Shown here piece by piece: positions 43,708 through 50,910 of a stretch of 64,000 nucleotides of DNA; within the stretch, counting starts at the first letter, position 1, and every line of letters begins with the position of its first letter. The position numbers and the translations under genes are program-made. A model generated the notes under the pieces. That model saw nothing but the letters and a program-made list of their open reading frames with translations, was not told where the DNA came from and searched no databases. The DNA is from Kordia sp050633145 (GTDB lineage: Bacteria > Bacteroidota > Bacteroidia > Flavobacteriales > Flavobacteriaceae): NCBI RefSeq assembly GCF_050633145.1, contig NZ_JBOEFY010000035.1, forward strand, positions 62,001 through 126,000. Reading direction: 5' to 3'.

Positions 43708-44717
43708 TATATATGTTCTTTTAATTGCACTGTAAGTGATACATCATATACAGAATTAATTGTACTAATAGTTAGGTTATGATTGTTTGGATACAAAATC
43801 TCTAATCTTTTTTTAACATTATCAAGTCCAATACCATGCGATAAATTAGCATTGTTACTCATTGTTGAAAAACTATTTACACAAGAAAACGCCAACAAAC
43901 CACTTGAGTTGACATTTACATCGATACTAATATTTATATTTTCGCTTTGACTTGCAGCACTATGTTTAAATGCATTTTCAACAAAAACACTTAAAATTAA
44001 AGGTGCAATAACGAATTTATTTGATGCAACATTTTCATTAAAACGAATCTCTCCTCGTTCTTCTATTTGTAACTCATTAAGCGCTGTAAAATTTTGCAAA
44101 TGTTCTATTTCTTTGTGCAAAGGCACAAAATCTTCCTTACAATCGTACAACATATATCGTAACACCGAAGATAACTCTAAAATAATTGAAGGCGTCTTAC
44201 TCGAATTTTCTATTGCATATGAATACAGATTATTCAGATTGTTAAATAAAAAATGAGGATTAATTTGAGATTTTAAAAAGCGCAGTTCACTATCTCTTAT
44301 AACGGTTTGTAATTCATCTAGTTTTTGTTGTTTCTGCCAAGAATCTAAAGCAAGTTTAAAGCCTACCATCATAAACAAATAGGGCAAAATACTAAACAAT
44401 GTAAAAAAGATATTTGAAACATATTCACCTCTATCACCTCCAACAAGAATAGGCTCTAACACATATTCTTCAACTACAAATACGGTCAATAAAATAGTTA
44501 CAATCAAAATCCAAAACATCCATAGTTTTTTAGTGTAGAAATATTTTGGCAGAAATACATAATTGATAACAGTTGCTACGCTAACATAGAATGCAAAGAA
44601 GATAAAATCGTAAAATTGAATGCCATGATGCTTATCTAAAGCATACATTAAAAAAAGTACGCCAAACAAGATAATTTGAGATACAAATTCTTTGAGTCTA
44701 AATTGAGATATTATCAT
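43707..44717 (-). CDS. LytS-type sensor histidine kinase (pair D)
   Basis: A 336-residue membrane kinase when started at the ATG at 44717 (MIISQFRLKEF). An in-frame ATG at 44732 is less likely, because a TATTTTTG -7 box overlaps its first codons and ends four bases before 44717. There are four predicted transmembrane helices, then FLKSQINPHFLFNNLNNLYS with the phospho-His (155 from this start), N box LILSVFVENAFKHS and GIGLDNVKKRLEILYP. It is coupled to the pair D regulator. Motifs place it with the kinase of pair B. Confidence 0.92.
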   Translation of the reverse strand: MIISQFRLKEFVSQIILFGVLFLMYALDKHHGIQFYDFIFFAFYVSVATVINYVFLPKYFYTKKLWMFWILIVTILLTVFVVEEYVLEPILVGGDRGEYVSNIFFTLFSILPYLFMMVGFKLALDSWQKQQKLDELQTVIRDSELRFLKSQINPHFLFNNLNNLYSYAIENSSKTPSIILELSSVLRYMLYDCKEDFVPLHKEIEHLQNFTALNELQIEERGEIRFNENVASNKFVIAPLILSVFVENAFKHSAASQSENINISIDVNVNSSGLLAFSCVNSFSTMSNNANLSHGIGLDNVKKRLEILYPNNHNLTISTINSVYDVSLTVQLKEHI

Positions 44718-44721
44718 ACTA

Positions 44722-44729
44722 CAAAAATA
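44722..44729 (-). promoter_or_regulatory. Putative -7 box of a leaderless promoter for pair D
   Basis: The minus strand reads TATTTTTG, then TAGT, then ATG (44717). The geometry equals that before the MFS gene (13690-13697) and decides the start codon chosen for the kinase. Confidence 0.5.
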
Positions 44730-44910
44730 CATTTTGTATTTAATTACTTCGTAGCGAAACCATTAAACTGCATTTATTCTCCACTAAACAACATGAGTTT
44801 AAGGGCAAACAACCAATGCGAACAATACAGGTTTACTATGGTCGTTCACAGATTTATTTTTCAATTTCTAAAAAACTATATCATTTTTGTCAAAAATCAT
44901 CAATCAAAAA

Positions 44911-45468
44911 ATGAACAAAAAAGAAAGAACAATACTAAACAGAAGTTTACACCGAGATATTAGTTATTTCTTTGTAGGATTGATCATTGCATTTTCCGTT
45001 TCAGGAATCGCATTGAATCATAGAACAGATTTTGATCCTCAAGAATACACCGTAAAAACAGAAAACTTTAAAATTGATTTGCCTAGTGATGCATCACTAA
45101 TTACAGAAGATTTCTTTAAACAAGAAGCAAAAAAAATAGCTACTGAAGAGTTTAGAGGTCACAGAATACGCGGACAAGAAGCACGATTATATTTTGAAGA
45201 TGCCTTTGCTTCTGTAAATCTAAAAACTGGCGAAGGAGAAATAGAATACGTACAAACGATTCCTGTGCTTGGACAAATGACCATTTTACACAAAACTACT
45301 AATGTATGGTGGATATGGTTTTCTGATATATTTGGCGTAGCAATGTTGTTCATTGCCATTACCGGAATGTTTATCTCTAAAGGAAAAAATAGTTTTAAAA
45401 AACGAGGTTGGTGGCTCGCTACTATTGGGCTAATTTTTCCTTTTATCTTTTTATTCTTGATTAGATAA
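44911..45468 (+). CDS. PepSY-associated transmembrane protein
   Basis: A 185-residue protein started at the ATG at 44911 (MNKKERTILNRSLHRD); an in-frame ATG at 44887 gives eight more residues. A first transmembrane helix (DISYFFVGLIIAFSVSGIAL, followed by NH) precedes a PepSY-like soluble part, then LHKTTNVWWIWFSDIFGVAM, a second helix, a basic loop and a third helix. The pattern matches PepSY-associated TM proteins linked to iron uptake or flavin/heme reduction. It precedes the intradiol dioxygenase gene by 45 bp on the same strand. Confidence 0.82.
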   Translation: MNKKERTILNRSLHRDISYFFVGLIIAFSVSGIALNHRTDFDPQEYTVKTENFKIDLPSDASLITEDFFKQEAKKIATEEFRGHRIRGQEARLYFEDAFASVNLKTGEGEIEYVQTIPVLGQMTILHKTTNVWWIWFSDIFGVAMLFIAITGMFISKGKNSFKKRGWWLATIGLIFPFIFLFLIR

Positions 45469-45513
45469 AAACACTTCTAATAATTTTAATTATGAATTTT
45501 AAAAACTGAAGAA

Positions 45514-46173
45514 ATGAAAAACAATAAAAATGTAAGTCGAAAAGCTTTTCTACAAAAATTAGGTTTAGGAGTTGTTGCAGTTCCTTTAGCTACATTAGGT
45601 ATTTCATCTTTCAAAAAAGAAGAAGAAATAATTGAGCAAAATGATTGTGGATTAACAGATTGGGCTACAGAAGGTCCGTTTTATGTAAGGAACACGAAAG
45701 AAAGCGTAAATATTAATTTTACGAACTTACCTGGAAATGCAATGAAAGTAACTGGAACAGTTTATAGTGGCACAGATCAATCAAATCCTATAGCTGATGC
45801 AAAAATTGAGATTTGGCACGCAGACAAAGACGGCATATACCATCCAACCGGAGATGGAGATATTACAAGATATAAACCGTCTGAAATTGAATTAAGAGGT
45901 TTTGTTATTACAGATAAAAATGGACAGTATGCATTTCATAGTATTGAGCCAGGTTTATACTCTGGAAGACGTAGACATATACATTATAAAATTTCTGCAA
46001 AAAATCATGAATCCATAACCACACAAAGTTATTGGTTAAGTGAAAAAGGAACGAAACGTGAAAGAATTGACAGAACAGATAGTAATACAGAAGATTGTAG
46101 GTATATAGATTTTAAAAATAGTAAAAATGGTATTGCAGGCACATTTGATATCTACCTTAAACCAACACTCTAA
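45514..46173 (+). CDS. Intradiol ring-cleavage dioxygenase-like protein
   Basis: A 219-residue protein. The N terminus (SRKAFLQKLGLGVVAVPLATLG) is a signal segment, not a classic twin-Arg. The catalytic fold is that of intradiol catechol dioxygenases with all four Fe(III) ligands in place: Tyr109 (DGIYHPTG), Tyr149 (PGLYSGRRRHIHYKI), His155 and His157. EIWHADKDG and RGFVITDKNGQYAF are typical family phrases. Exported relatives are common in Bacteroidetes and their aromatic substrates are mostly unknown. It is probably co-transcribed with the PepSY protein. Confidence 0.9.
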   Translation: MKNNKNVSRKAFLQKLGLGVVAVPLATLGISSFKKEEEIIEQNDCGLTDWATEGPFYVRNTKESVNINFTNLPGNAMKVTGTVYSGTDQSNPIADAKIEIWHADKDGIYHPTGDGDITRYKPSEIELRGFVITDKNGQYAFHSIEPGLYSGRRRHIHYKISAKNHESITTQSYWLSEKGTKRERIDRTDSNTEDCRYIDFKNSKNGIAGTFDIYLKPTL

Positions 46174-46253
46174 TTTTTTAAAAAGTAACTAATAGCTTAC
46201 TATAGAATTGATTACGGAAAATTCAAATACGCAATATTCTTGTCGTTCTTGTA

Positions 46254-46817
46254 TTATACTCTTGCAAGTATCCAATCGATACCTTTATAAAAGTCATTGA
46301 TCGTTAGTACTCCTAAATCTGTTTTTTCATTTTGTGAAGCTGCTGCCAATGCAAAACCGTGTGTGTAATCTACAATTACATCAGCAAATAGAATACCTTC
46401 CGTTTCATCATTAACTAATGAAATAGCATGCGTTCTAATGGAATTTGTAAGATCGATTAACTCTTTATTAATTAAAGAATGGTCTGTAAGTAATAACCGA
46501 GAGACATTAGGATGCCTAAAAACACACTTGCAATAATTTCCTAATAATGTTCGTATAGTATCTTTAGAATTACTAGTGATGGTAATTTCGTTCACATTTT
46601 TATAAACAATTTCAACAAGACTTTTTATAATATCTTGACGCGAACCTACATGATGCTTTAATGCCATAGCAGTTACATTAAATGCTTTTGCCAATTTTCT
46701 AAACGAAAGTCCACTTTCTCCTTGTTCGTCAAGAATTTTCAGCGCTTCTTTTAGAATGTCGTCTTTTGACAATATCAATTTATCGTTTGTGGGTCTCCCT
46801 AAAACCTTACTTGCCAT
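46254..46817 (-). CDS. TetR/AcrR family regulator
   Basis: A 187-residue repressor. The N-terminal HTH reads ILKEALKILDEQGESGLSFR then KLAKAFNVTAMALKHHVGSR, as in the TetR class where the recognition helix is followed by a His-Val/Tyr turn. The C-terminal ligand-binding part is helical. It lies 2 bp after the DHFR-like gene, so the two form an operon. The palindrome TATACAGTGTATA upstream of that operon is a good candidate operator for autoregulation. Confidence 0.88.
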   Translation of the reverse strand: MASKVLGRPTNDKLILSKDDILKEALKILDEQGESGLSFRKLAKAFNVTAMALKHHVGSRQDIIKSLVEIVYKNVNEITITSNSKDTIRTLLGNYCKCVFRHPNVSRLLLTDHSLINKELIDLTNSIRTHAISLVNDETEGILFADVIVDYTHGFALAAASQNEKTDLGVLTINDFYKGIDWILARV

Positions 46818-46819
46818 TT

Positions 46820-47371
46820 CTATGTATTTAATACTTGATAGTGATTTTGTATAAAACCAAACTTCATTGGTTTTGAAGTAATTAATTCTAAATCAATATC
46901 ATTGTCTAATTCTCCGAACAATCGTTTTCCTTGACCAATTAGAATAGGAATTTGTGTGAGTGTAATTTCTTTAATCAAACCATCATTCATAAAGGATTGC
47001 ACCAACTTTCCACCATCTATATACGCATTGTTAAGACCTTTTTTATAAAGAAATAGCATTAATTCTTTAGGATTTAAAGCTTTGATCGTTACTTGATTCT
47101 GTAATGCTTCAGGAATATCATCTTGAGTTAAACTTCTACTCATAACATAAACAGGCATTTTATAAGGCCATTGTTCAAAACCAAGTACAGTTTTAAACGT
47201 GCCACTTCCCATTACTAATACATCTATATTTTTAGTAAACTCCACAAAACTGTTATCATTTTCGTCTATACCATACTTCATTAACCAATCTAATGAGTTG
47301 TCTTGTCTTGCTACAAAACCATCTAGACTTGAAGCCATAAAGACGTAACCATTTGCATATCTATCTTCCAT
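46820..47371 (-). CDS. Dihydrofolate reductase-like (RibD C-terminal) protein
   Basis: A 183-residue protein of the RibD-C/DHFR-like reductase family. Visible marks are GYVFMASSLDGFVARQDNSL near the start, DVLVMGSGTFKTVLGFEQWP and NAYIDGGKLVQSFMNDGLI, then ITLTQIPILIGQGKRLFG. Such stand-alone proteins use NAD(P)H; substrates are seldom known. It is the first gene of a two-gene operon with a TetR repressor, suggesting induction by a xenobiotic. Confidence 0.9.
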   Translation of the reverse strand: MEDRYANGYVFMASSLDGFVARQDNSLDWLMKYGIDENDNSFVEFTKNIDVLVMGSGTFKTVLGFEQWPYKMPVYVMSRSLTQDDIPEALQNQVTIKALNPKELMLFLYKKGLNNAYIDGGKLVQSFMNDGLIKEITLTQIPILIGQGKRLFGELDNDIDLELITSKPMKFGFIQNHYQVLNT

Positions 47372-47392
47372 ACATTGTTTGAATTAAAAGTG

Positions 47393-47409
47393 CAAATATA
47401 CAGTGTATA
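47393..47409 (-). promoter_or_regulatory. -7 box and overlapping TetR-type palindrome
   Basis: The minus strand has TATATTTG (47393-47400) 22 bp before the ATG at 47371. The perfect 13-bp palindrome TATACAGTGTATA (47397-47409) overlaps it, so a bound repressor would block the promoter. The TetR gene in the same operon is the likely ligand. Confidence 0.5.
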
Positions 47410-47492
47410 ATTTTAATATCAAAACTATGATTTCATTCCACAAACATTACTTGTCTCATCTATTATAATAAATATGAATTCGTGAATTAATA

Positions 47493-47531
47493 CAGAACAT
47501 TATAATTCAGATTTAAAATTATAATGTTCTG
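47493..47531. repeat. Perfect inverted repeat with 15-bp arms
   Basis: CAGAACATTATAATT (47493-47507) pairs with AATTATAATGTTCTG (47517-47531) around a 9-base loop. No T-run follows on either strand, so a simple intrinsic terminator is unlikely. It lies between doxX (stop at 47642) and the DHFR-TetR promoter. Confidence 0.6.
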
Positions 47532-47641
47532 CACTACATAAAATGGTTTAGTGTTTTTTGGTATGTAGTTATTTATTGCATTGATTCCATAAACATCAAG
47601 AGAATACAGTTTTTGGAGTTCGTTTCGTCAATGCTAAAAAA

Positions 47642-48040
47642 TTAATCCCATTTATTTTTTGTGGACATGGCTAGCTTTCCGCCACCAGTAAAGAACAATG
47701 CTATAGCACCAAATAAGTAAAGACCTAACAATTCAATTCCCCATCCTCCATGTTGAGTTAATGTGAAAATATCACCTGAATGTACTAGGAATATGGCAAA
47801 TAATACACCAAAAGCAAAGCCAGCAGAAGCCAATCGAGTTCTAAACCCAATAATAATAAGTATAGGCATTATAATTTCTGTAATATATACACCATAAGCC
47901 ATAAAGGATGGTAGCCCTTTGCCTTCTAACATGCCTTCTATAAATGATACGCCTTTTAGTTTTGCAATGCCATGTAGCAACATCAATACACCAATAGCGA
48001 TACGCAGGATTAATAATCCTAAATCAGTATTTTTATTCAT
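47642..48040 (-). CDS. DoxX family membrane protein
   Basis: A 132-residue integral membrane protein with four predicted helices. The DoxX signature is present: an N-terminal helix with LGLLILRIAIGVLMLLHGIA, then GLPSFMAYGVYITEIIMPIL and IIGFRTRLASAGFA. DoxX proteins are small quinone- or redox-linked membrane proteins, often induced by thiol or oxidative stress. It is monocistronic with a 16-bp palindrome overlapping its probable -7 box. Confidence 0.9.
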   Translation of the reverse strand: MNKNTDLGLLILRIAIGVLMLLHGIAKLKGVSFIEGMLEGKGLPSFMAYGVYITEIIMPILIIIGFRTRLASAGFAFGVLFAIFLVHSGDIFTLTQHGGWGIELLGLYLFGAIALFFTGGGKLAMSTKNKWD

Positions 48041-48066
48041 TTTTTTGATTTTAGTTATTACTAAAG

Positions 48067-48082
48067 ATACTAAATTTAGTAT
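48067..48082 (-). promoter_or_regulatory. Palindromic operator candidate upstream of doxX
   Basis: ATACTAAATTTAGTAT is a perfect 16-bp palindrome ending 27 bp before the doxX ATG. On the minus strand a TATCTTTA -7-like box lies next to it (TAAATTTAGTATCTTTAG sits across the site). A MarR- or HxlR-type repressor would fit. Confidence 0.45.
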
Positions 48083-48141
48083 TTATCTATTTTCTTGAGG
48101 TAAATCTTTACAGCTACACAGCTCCAATTTTAGCTATGTCA

Positions 48142-48999
48142 CTATTTAAATAAAGCTTTTAAACCATTCTTTAATTCGAAAACAGACTTCACTTCGTTAT
48201 GATCTAATGCTTTATCAAAAATGGCAAGTTCATCCATGAAACCAATATAGCCAAGGCCTAACATGATTTTTCCGTTTTCTGGTTCCCATGTAAATGGATC
48301 ATTAATATTTTTTATCACACCAATGAATTGACCATTTAAGAATAATTTAAAAGTAGATTTTGTTTTTGTATTTACTTCCGAAAAAACAATTGCAACATGT
48401 GTCCAAGTTTTTGACTGAAATGGAGATGGATTTACCGTAACTGTTCGCTTTTCCCAATCTGTTTCATCACTATCATTCGTTGGATCCCACACTGCAATAT
48501 CGCCCATTGCTCCTAGTCTGAATCTTCTTGGATTATGATCTGTAAAATCTACCCATAATCCAGCATCACTCCATTTAGAATCTGTAATGCAGATTGGATC
48601 ACAATAGTGTGGCGCTAAATCTTTGTTAGGATCTAATCGCAACCAAAAAGAAATAGTACCACTCCATGATGTAGTAGTATATCCCACATTTTTATATGCT
48701 TTATAAAAAACAGCAGCCGTTTTTGCTTCTTTAAAATGAATTACATCGCCTACAAAACCTTTATCAATTGCTAAAACGATATTGGGATCATGTAAACCTT
48801 TTTTAGCATTATCAGCTTCTTTATAATTTTTAGCTGTGTATATATTTGAATCACCTAAAGCTAGGTCTGCAGCTGTTTTTCCATCAAACGAACTGTAAAA
48901 AAGTATATGGTCTTTTAATTGTTTTTTTTGAAGAAAAGAAGAACACATAATTAGAAGAAAGCATAGGCTGGCAATAGTTATAAGTATCGTTGTTTTCAT
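48142..48999 (-). CDS. LamG/concanavalin A-like domain protein, putative lipoprotein
   Basis: A 285-residue exported protein. The signal segment ends LLIMCSS, where the Cys may be lipidated. The rest is a laminin-G/ConA-like jelly roll: HILFYSSFDGKTAADLA at the start, WSGTISFWLRLDPNKD, then WTHVAIVFSEV, FKLFLNGQFIGV and the closing GYIGFMDELAIFDKALDHNE, a classic LamG ending. These bind glycans or serve as accessory domains; there is no catalytic partner. It lies 24 bp downstream of the racemase gene on the same strand. Confidence 0.87.
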   Translation of the reverse strand: MKTTILITIASLCFLLIMCSSFLQKKQLKDHILFYSSFDGKTAADLALGDSNIYTAKNYKEADNAKKGLHDPNIVLAIDKGFVGDVIHFKEAKTAAVFYKAYKNVGYTTTSWSGTISFWLRLDPNKDLAPHYCDPICITDSKWSDAGLWVDFTDHNPRRFRLGAMGDIAVWDPTNDSDETDWEKRTVTVNPSPFQSKTWTHVAIVFSEVNTKTKSTFKLFLNGQFIGVIKNINDPFTWEPENGKIMLGLGYIGFMDELAIFDKALDHNEVKSVFELKNGLKALFK

Positions 49000-49023
49000 A
49001 TTTTTTTGATTAAAGATTTAAAT

Positions 49024-49716
49024 TTATTTCACACTCCATTCAATAGCTGTATGCGCATGAATTTTTCCTGTATCAAATAGTGGAATGTCTATGTCTGATT
49101 CTGAAATTAGAATAGGCAATTCTGTACAGCCCAAAATAACACCTTGTGCACCTTGAGTTTGCAGCTCTTTTATAATCTCAAGAACTTTTTGTTTTGCAGC
49201 GTTTGTAAATTGTCCTTTTACCAATTCATTATAAATTATATCATGAACAACTTGTCTATCACTTTCGTGAGGAATCAAAATTTCAAGTCCAAAATCATTC
49301 ACCAATGTTTTGGTATAAAAGTCTTTTTCCATCGTGAATTTCGTTCCTAGTAAAGCTACTTTTTCTAAACCTGATTTTTTGACAGATTCACCTGTGGTTG
49401 TCGCAATATGTAAAAACGGAATGCTTACATTTTCAGAAATATAATGACTTACCAAGTGTATCGTGTTTGTACATAACAAAATGATCTCTGCTCCTGCTCT
49501 TTCTAACTGTTGCGCTGCATCTTTCATGAGCTCTCCTATAGAATTCCAATCGCCTTTAAAAGTCAAGCGTTCTATTTCTGCAAAATCTACTGAAACCATG
49601 ATGCATCTTGCAGAATGCGAACCTCCTAATACATCTTTTGTTTTGGTATTTAAAAACTCATAATACAGTTTTGATGATTCCCAACTCATTCCGCCTATCA
49701 ATCCTATTGTTTTCAT
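49024..49716 (-). CDS. Aspartate/glutamate racemase family protein
   Basis: A 230-residue cytosolic enzyme. It opens with KTIGLIGGMSWESSKLYYE, the marker of the YgeA/RacD type. Both catalytic cysteines are present: Cys82 in LLCTNTIH and Cys197 in ILGCTELPI. The family racemises Asp, Glu or other amino acids without a cofactor. It is divergent from a LysR regulator gene with a T-N11-A palindrome between them, so it is the likely target of that regulator, and probably shares a transcript with the LamG gene. Confidence 0.92.
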   Translation of the reverse strand: MKTIGLIGGMSWESSKLYYEFLNTKTKDVLGGSHSARCIMVSVDFAEIERLTFKGDWNSIGELMKDAAQQLERAGAEIILLCTNTIHLVSHYISENVSIPFLHIATTTGESVKKSGLEKVALLGTKFTMEKDFYTKTLVNDFGLEILIPHESDRQVVHDIIYNELVKGQFTNAAKQKVLEIIKELQTQGAQGVILGCTELPILISESDIDIPLFDTGKIHAHTAIEWSVK

Positions 49717-49797
49717 ACGTTACTATTTTTGCTTATAAAACTATGCTGAAGTCTTCGGTTGGCATTATTTTAAAATTGAGATTCCTAAAATGATAAC

Positions 49798-49810
49798 TGA
49801 AATAATTTCA
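49798..49810. promoter_or_regulatory. LysR-type (T-N11-A) site between racemase and lysR genes
   Basis: TGAAATAATTTCA is a 13-bp inverted repeat with the T-N11-A form typical of LysR-type regulators. It lies 38 bp upstream of lysR and 82 bp upstream of the divergent racemase gene. Confidence 0.5.
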
Positions 49811-49834
49811 ACTATAACTTATAGCCAAGTAGTT

Positions 49835-49842
49835 TATCTTTG
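49835..49842 (+). promoter_or_regulatory. Putative -7 box of a leaderless promoter for the LysR gene
   Basis: TATCTTTG matches TAnnTTTG and lies five bases before the ATG at 49848, so the message would have little or no leader. Confidence 0.5.
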
Positions 49843-49847
49843 TAAGT

Positions 49848-50741
49848 ATGGAGCTTAAATATTTCAGATTAATAAAAACGATCGCAGAAGAAGGAAGTAT
49901 TGCAAATGCTACGGAACGATTGTTTTTAACACAGTCAGCCTTAAGTCATCAACTGCGAGAGTTAGAAGAACGATTGGGTTTTAAAGTCTTTCTCAGAACC
50001 AGAAATAAATGGGAGTTAACTCAAGAAGGTACTGAGCTTTACAAATTGGCCAATAAATTATTCAGCTCTATTGATGAAGGTTTTAGTAACATACAACAGA
50101 TCAAAGAAGGTTCTAAAGGAGCAATTAAATTGAGTGCGGAATGTCAGTCGTTTTTTCATACCATTCCAGGTTTTATTCAAAAGATGGGAATCCTTTATCC
50201 CGAAATTGATATTGATTTGACCTTAGGAACTACGCATCAAACCATATCACAAGTATTATCTGAAGAGATCGATATTGCAATCGTAGCATCAAAACCGGAA
50301 TCTGATGAGTTGTTGAGCATTCCTGTTTTTAAAGATGAGATTTTCGCTATAATACACGAAGAGCATCCATTAAATAATATAGCGTATTTAGAAGCGAGTC
50401 ATTTTGGAAATGTTCATTTGTTAATTAATTCGTTTCCGATGGAAAGTGTTGCTGTCTACGATCAATTCTTAAAACCAAATAAGATACATCCTAAGAAGAT
50501 TTCTGCAATTCCTTTTACCGAAATTACGTTGTCGATGATTGAAGCTAATATGGGAATCATGTGTGCTCCAAAATGGCAGTTAAACTCTTTTAAACTATCA
50601 AAAGAACTGATATTTAAACCTATTGGTAAAAACGGTTTAAAACGAACACATTACTTAGTTGTAAAAAAGGAGCATCGCACTAAAAAGTACATCCACGATT
50701 TCATTTCTAATTTTGAAGAAGATTTTTTGGAGGCATCCTAA
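49848..50741 (+). CDS. LysR family transcriptional regulator
   Basis: A 297-residue regulator. The N-terminal winged HTH is MELKYFRLIKTIAEEGSIAN then ATERLFLTQSALSHQLRELE, with the canonical QSALSHQL recognition helix. Residues about 90-297 form the periplasmic-binding-like effector domain (GAIKLSAECQSFFHTIPGF; DIAIVASKPESDELL). The effector is unknown; an amino acid is plausible given the divergent racemase gene. Length and start are typical. Confidence 0.95.
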   Translation: MELKYFRLIKTIAEEGSIANATERLFLTQSALSHQLRELEERLGFKVFLRTRNKWELTQEGTELYKLANKLFSSIDEGFSNIQQIKEGSKGAIKLSAECQSFFHTIPGFIQKMGILYPEIDIDLTLGTTHQTISQVLSEEIDIAIVASKPESDELLSIPVFKDEIFAIIHEEHPLNNIAYLEASHFGNVHLLINSFPMESVAVYDQFLKPNKIHPKKISAIPFTEITLSMIEANMGIMCAPKWQLNSFKLSKELIFKPIGKNGLKRTHYLVVKKEHRTKKYIHDFISNFEEDFLEAS

Positions 50742-50857
50742 ATTCTTTAGATTGCAAAAACCCTAGATGATTTATAAGAAATAGAAATGTTAAAGCCTTT
50801 ATTTTCATTGTATTACTTCTTTAGTTTTTATGAGATGTTTGTTTAGTGATGATAGAC

Positions 50858-50892
50858 AAAAAAAAGCTGTTGATTAAAAACCAACAGCTTTT
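50858..50892 (-). terminator. Intrinsic terminator after the M43 protease gene
   Basis: On the minus strand AAAAGCTGTTG pairs with CAACAGCTTTT across a 9-base loop and ends in eight T. It begins 19 bp past the stop at 50911. Confidence 0.92.
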
Positions 50893-50910
50893 ATAAATCC
50901 CTTAATAAAA

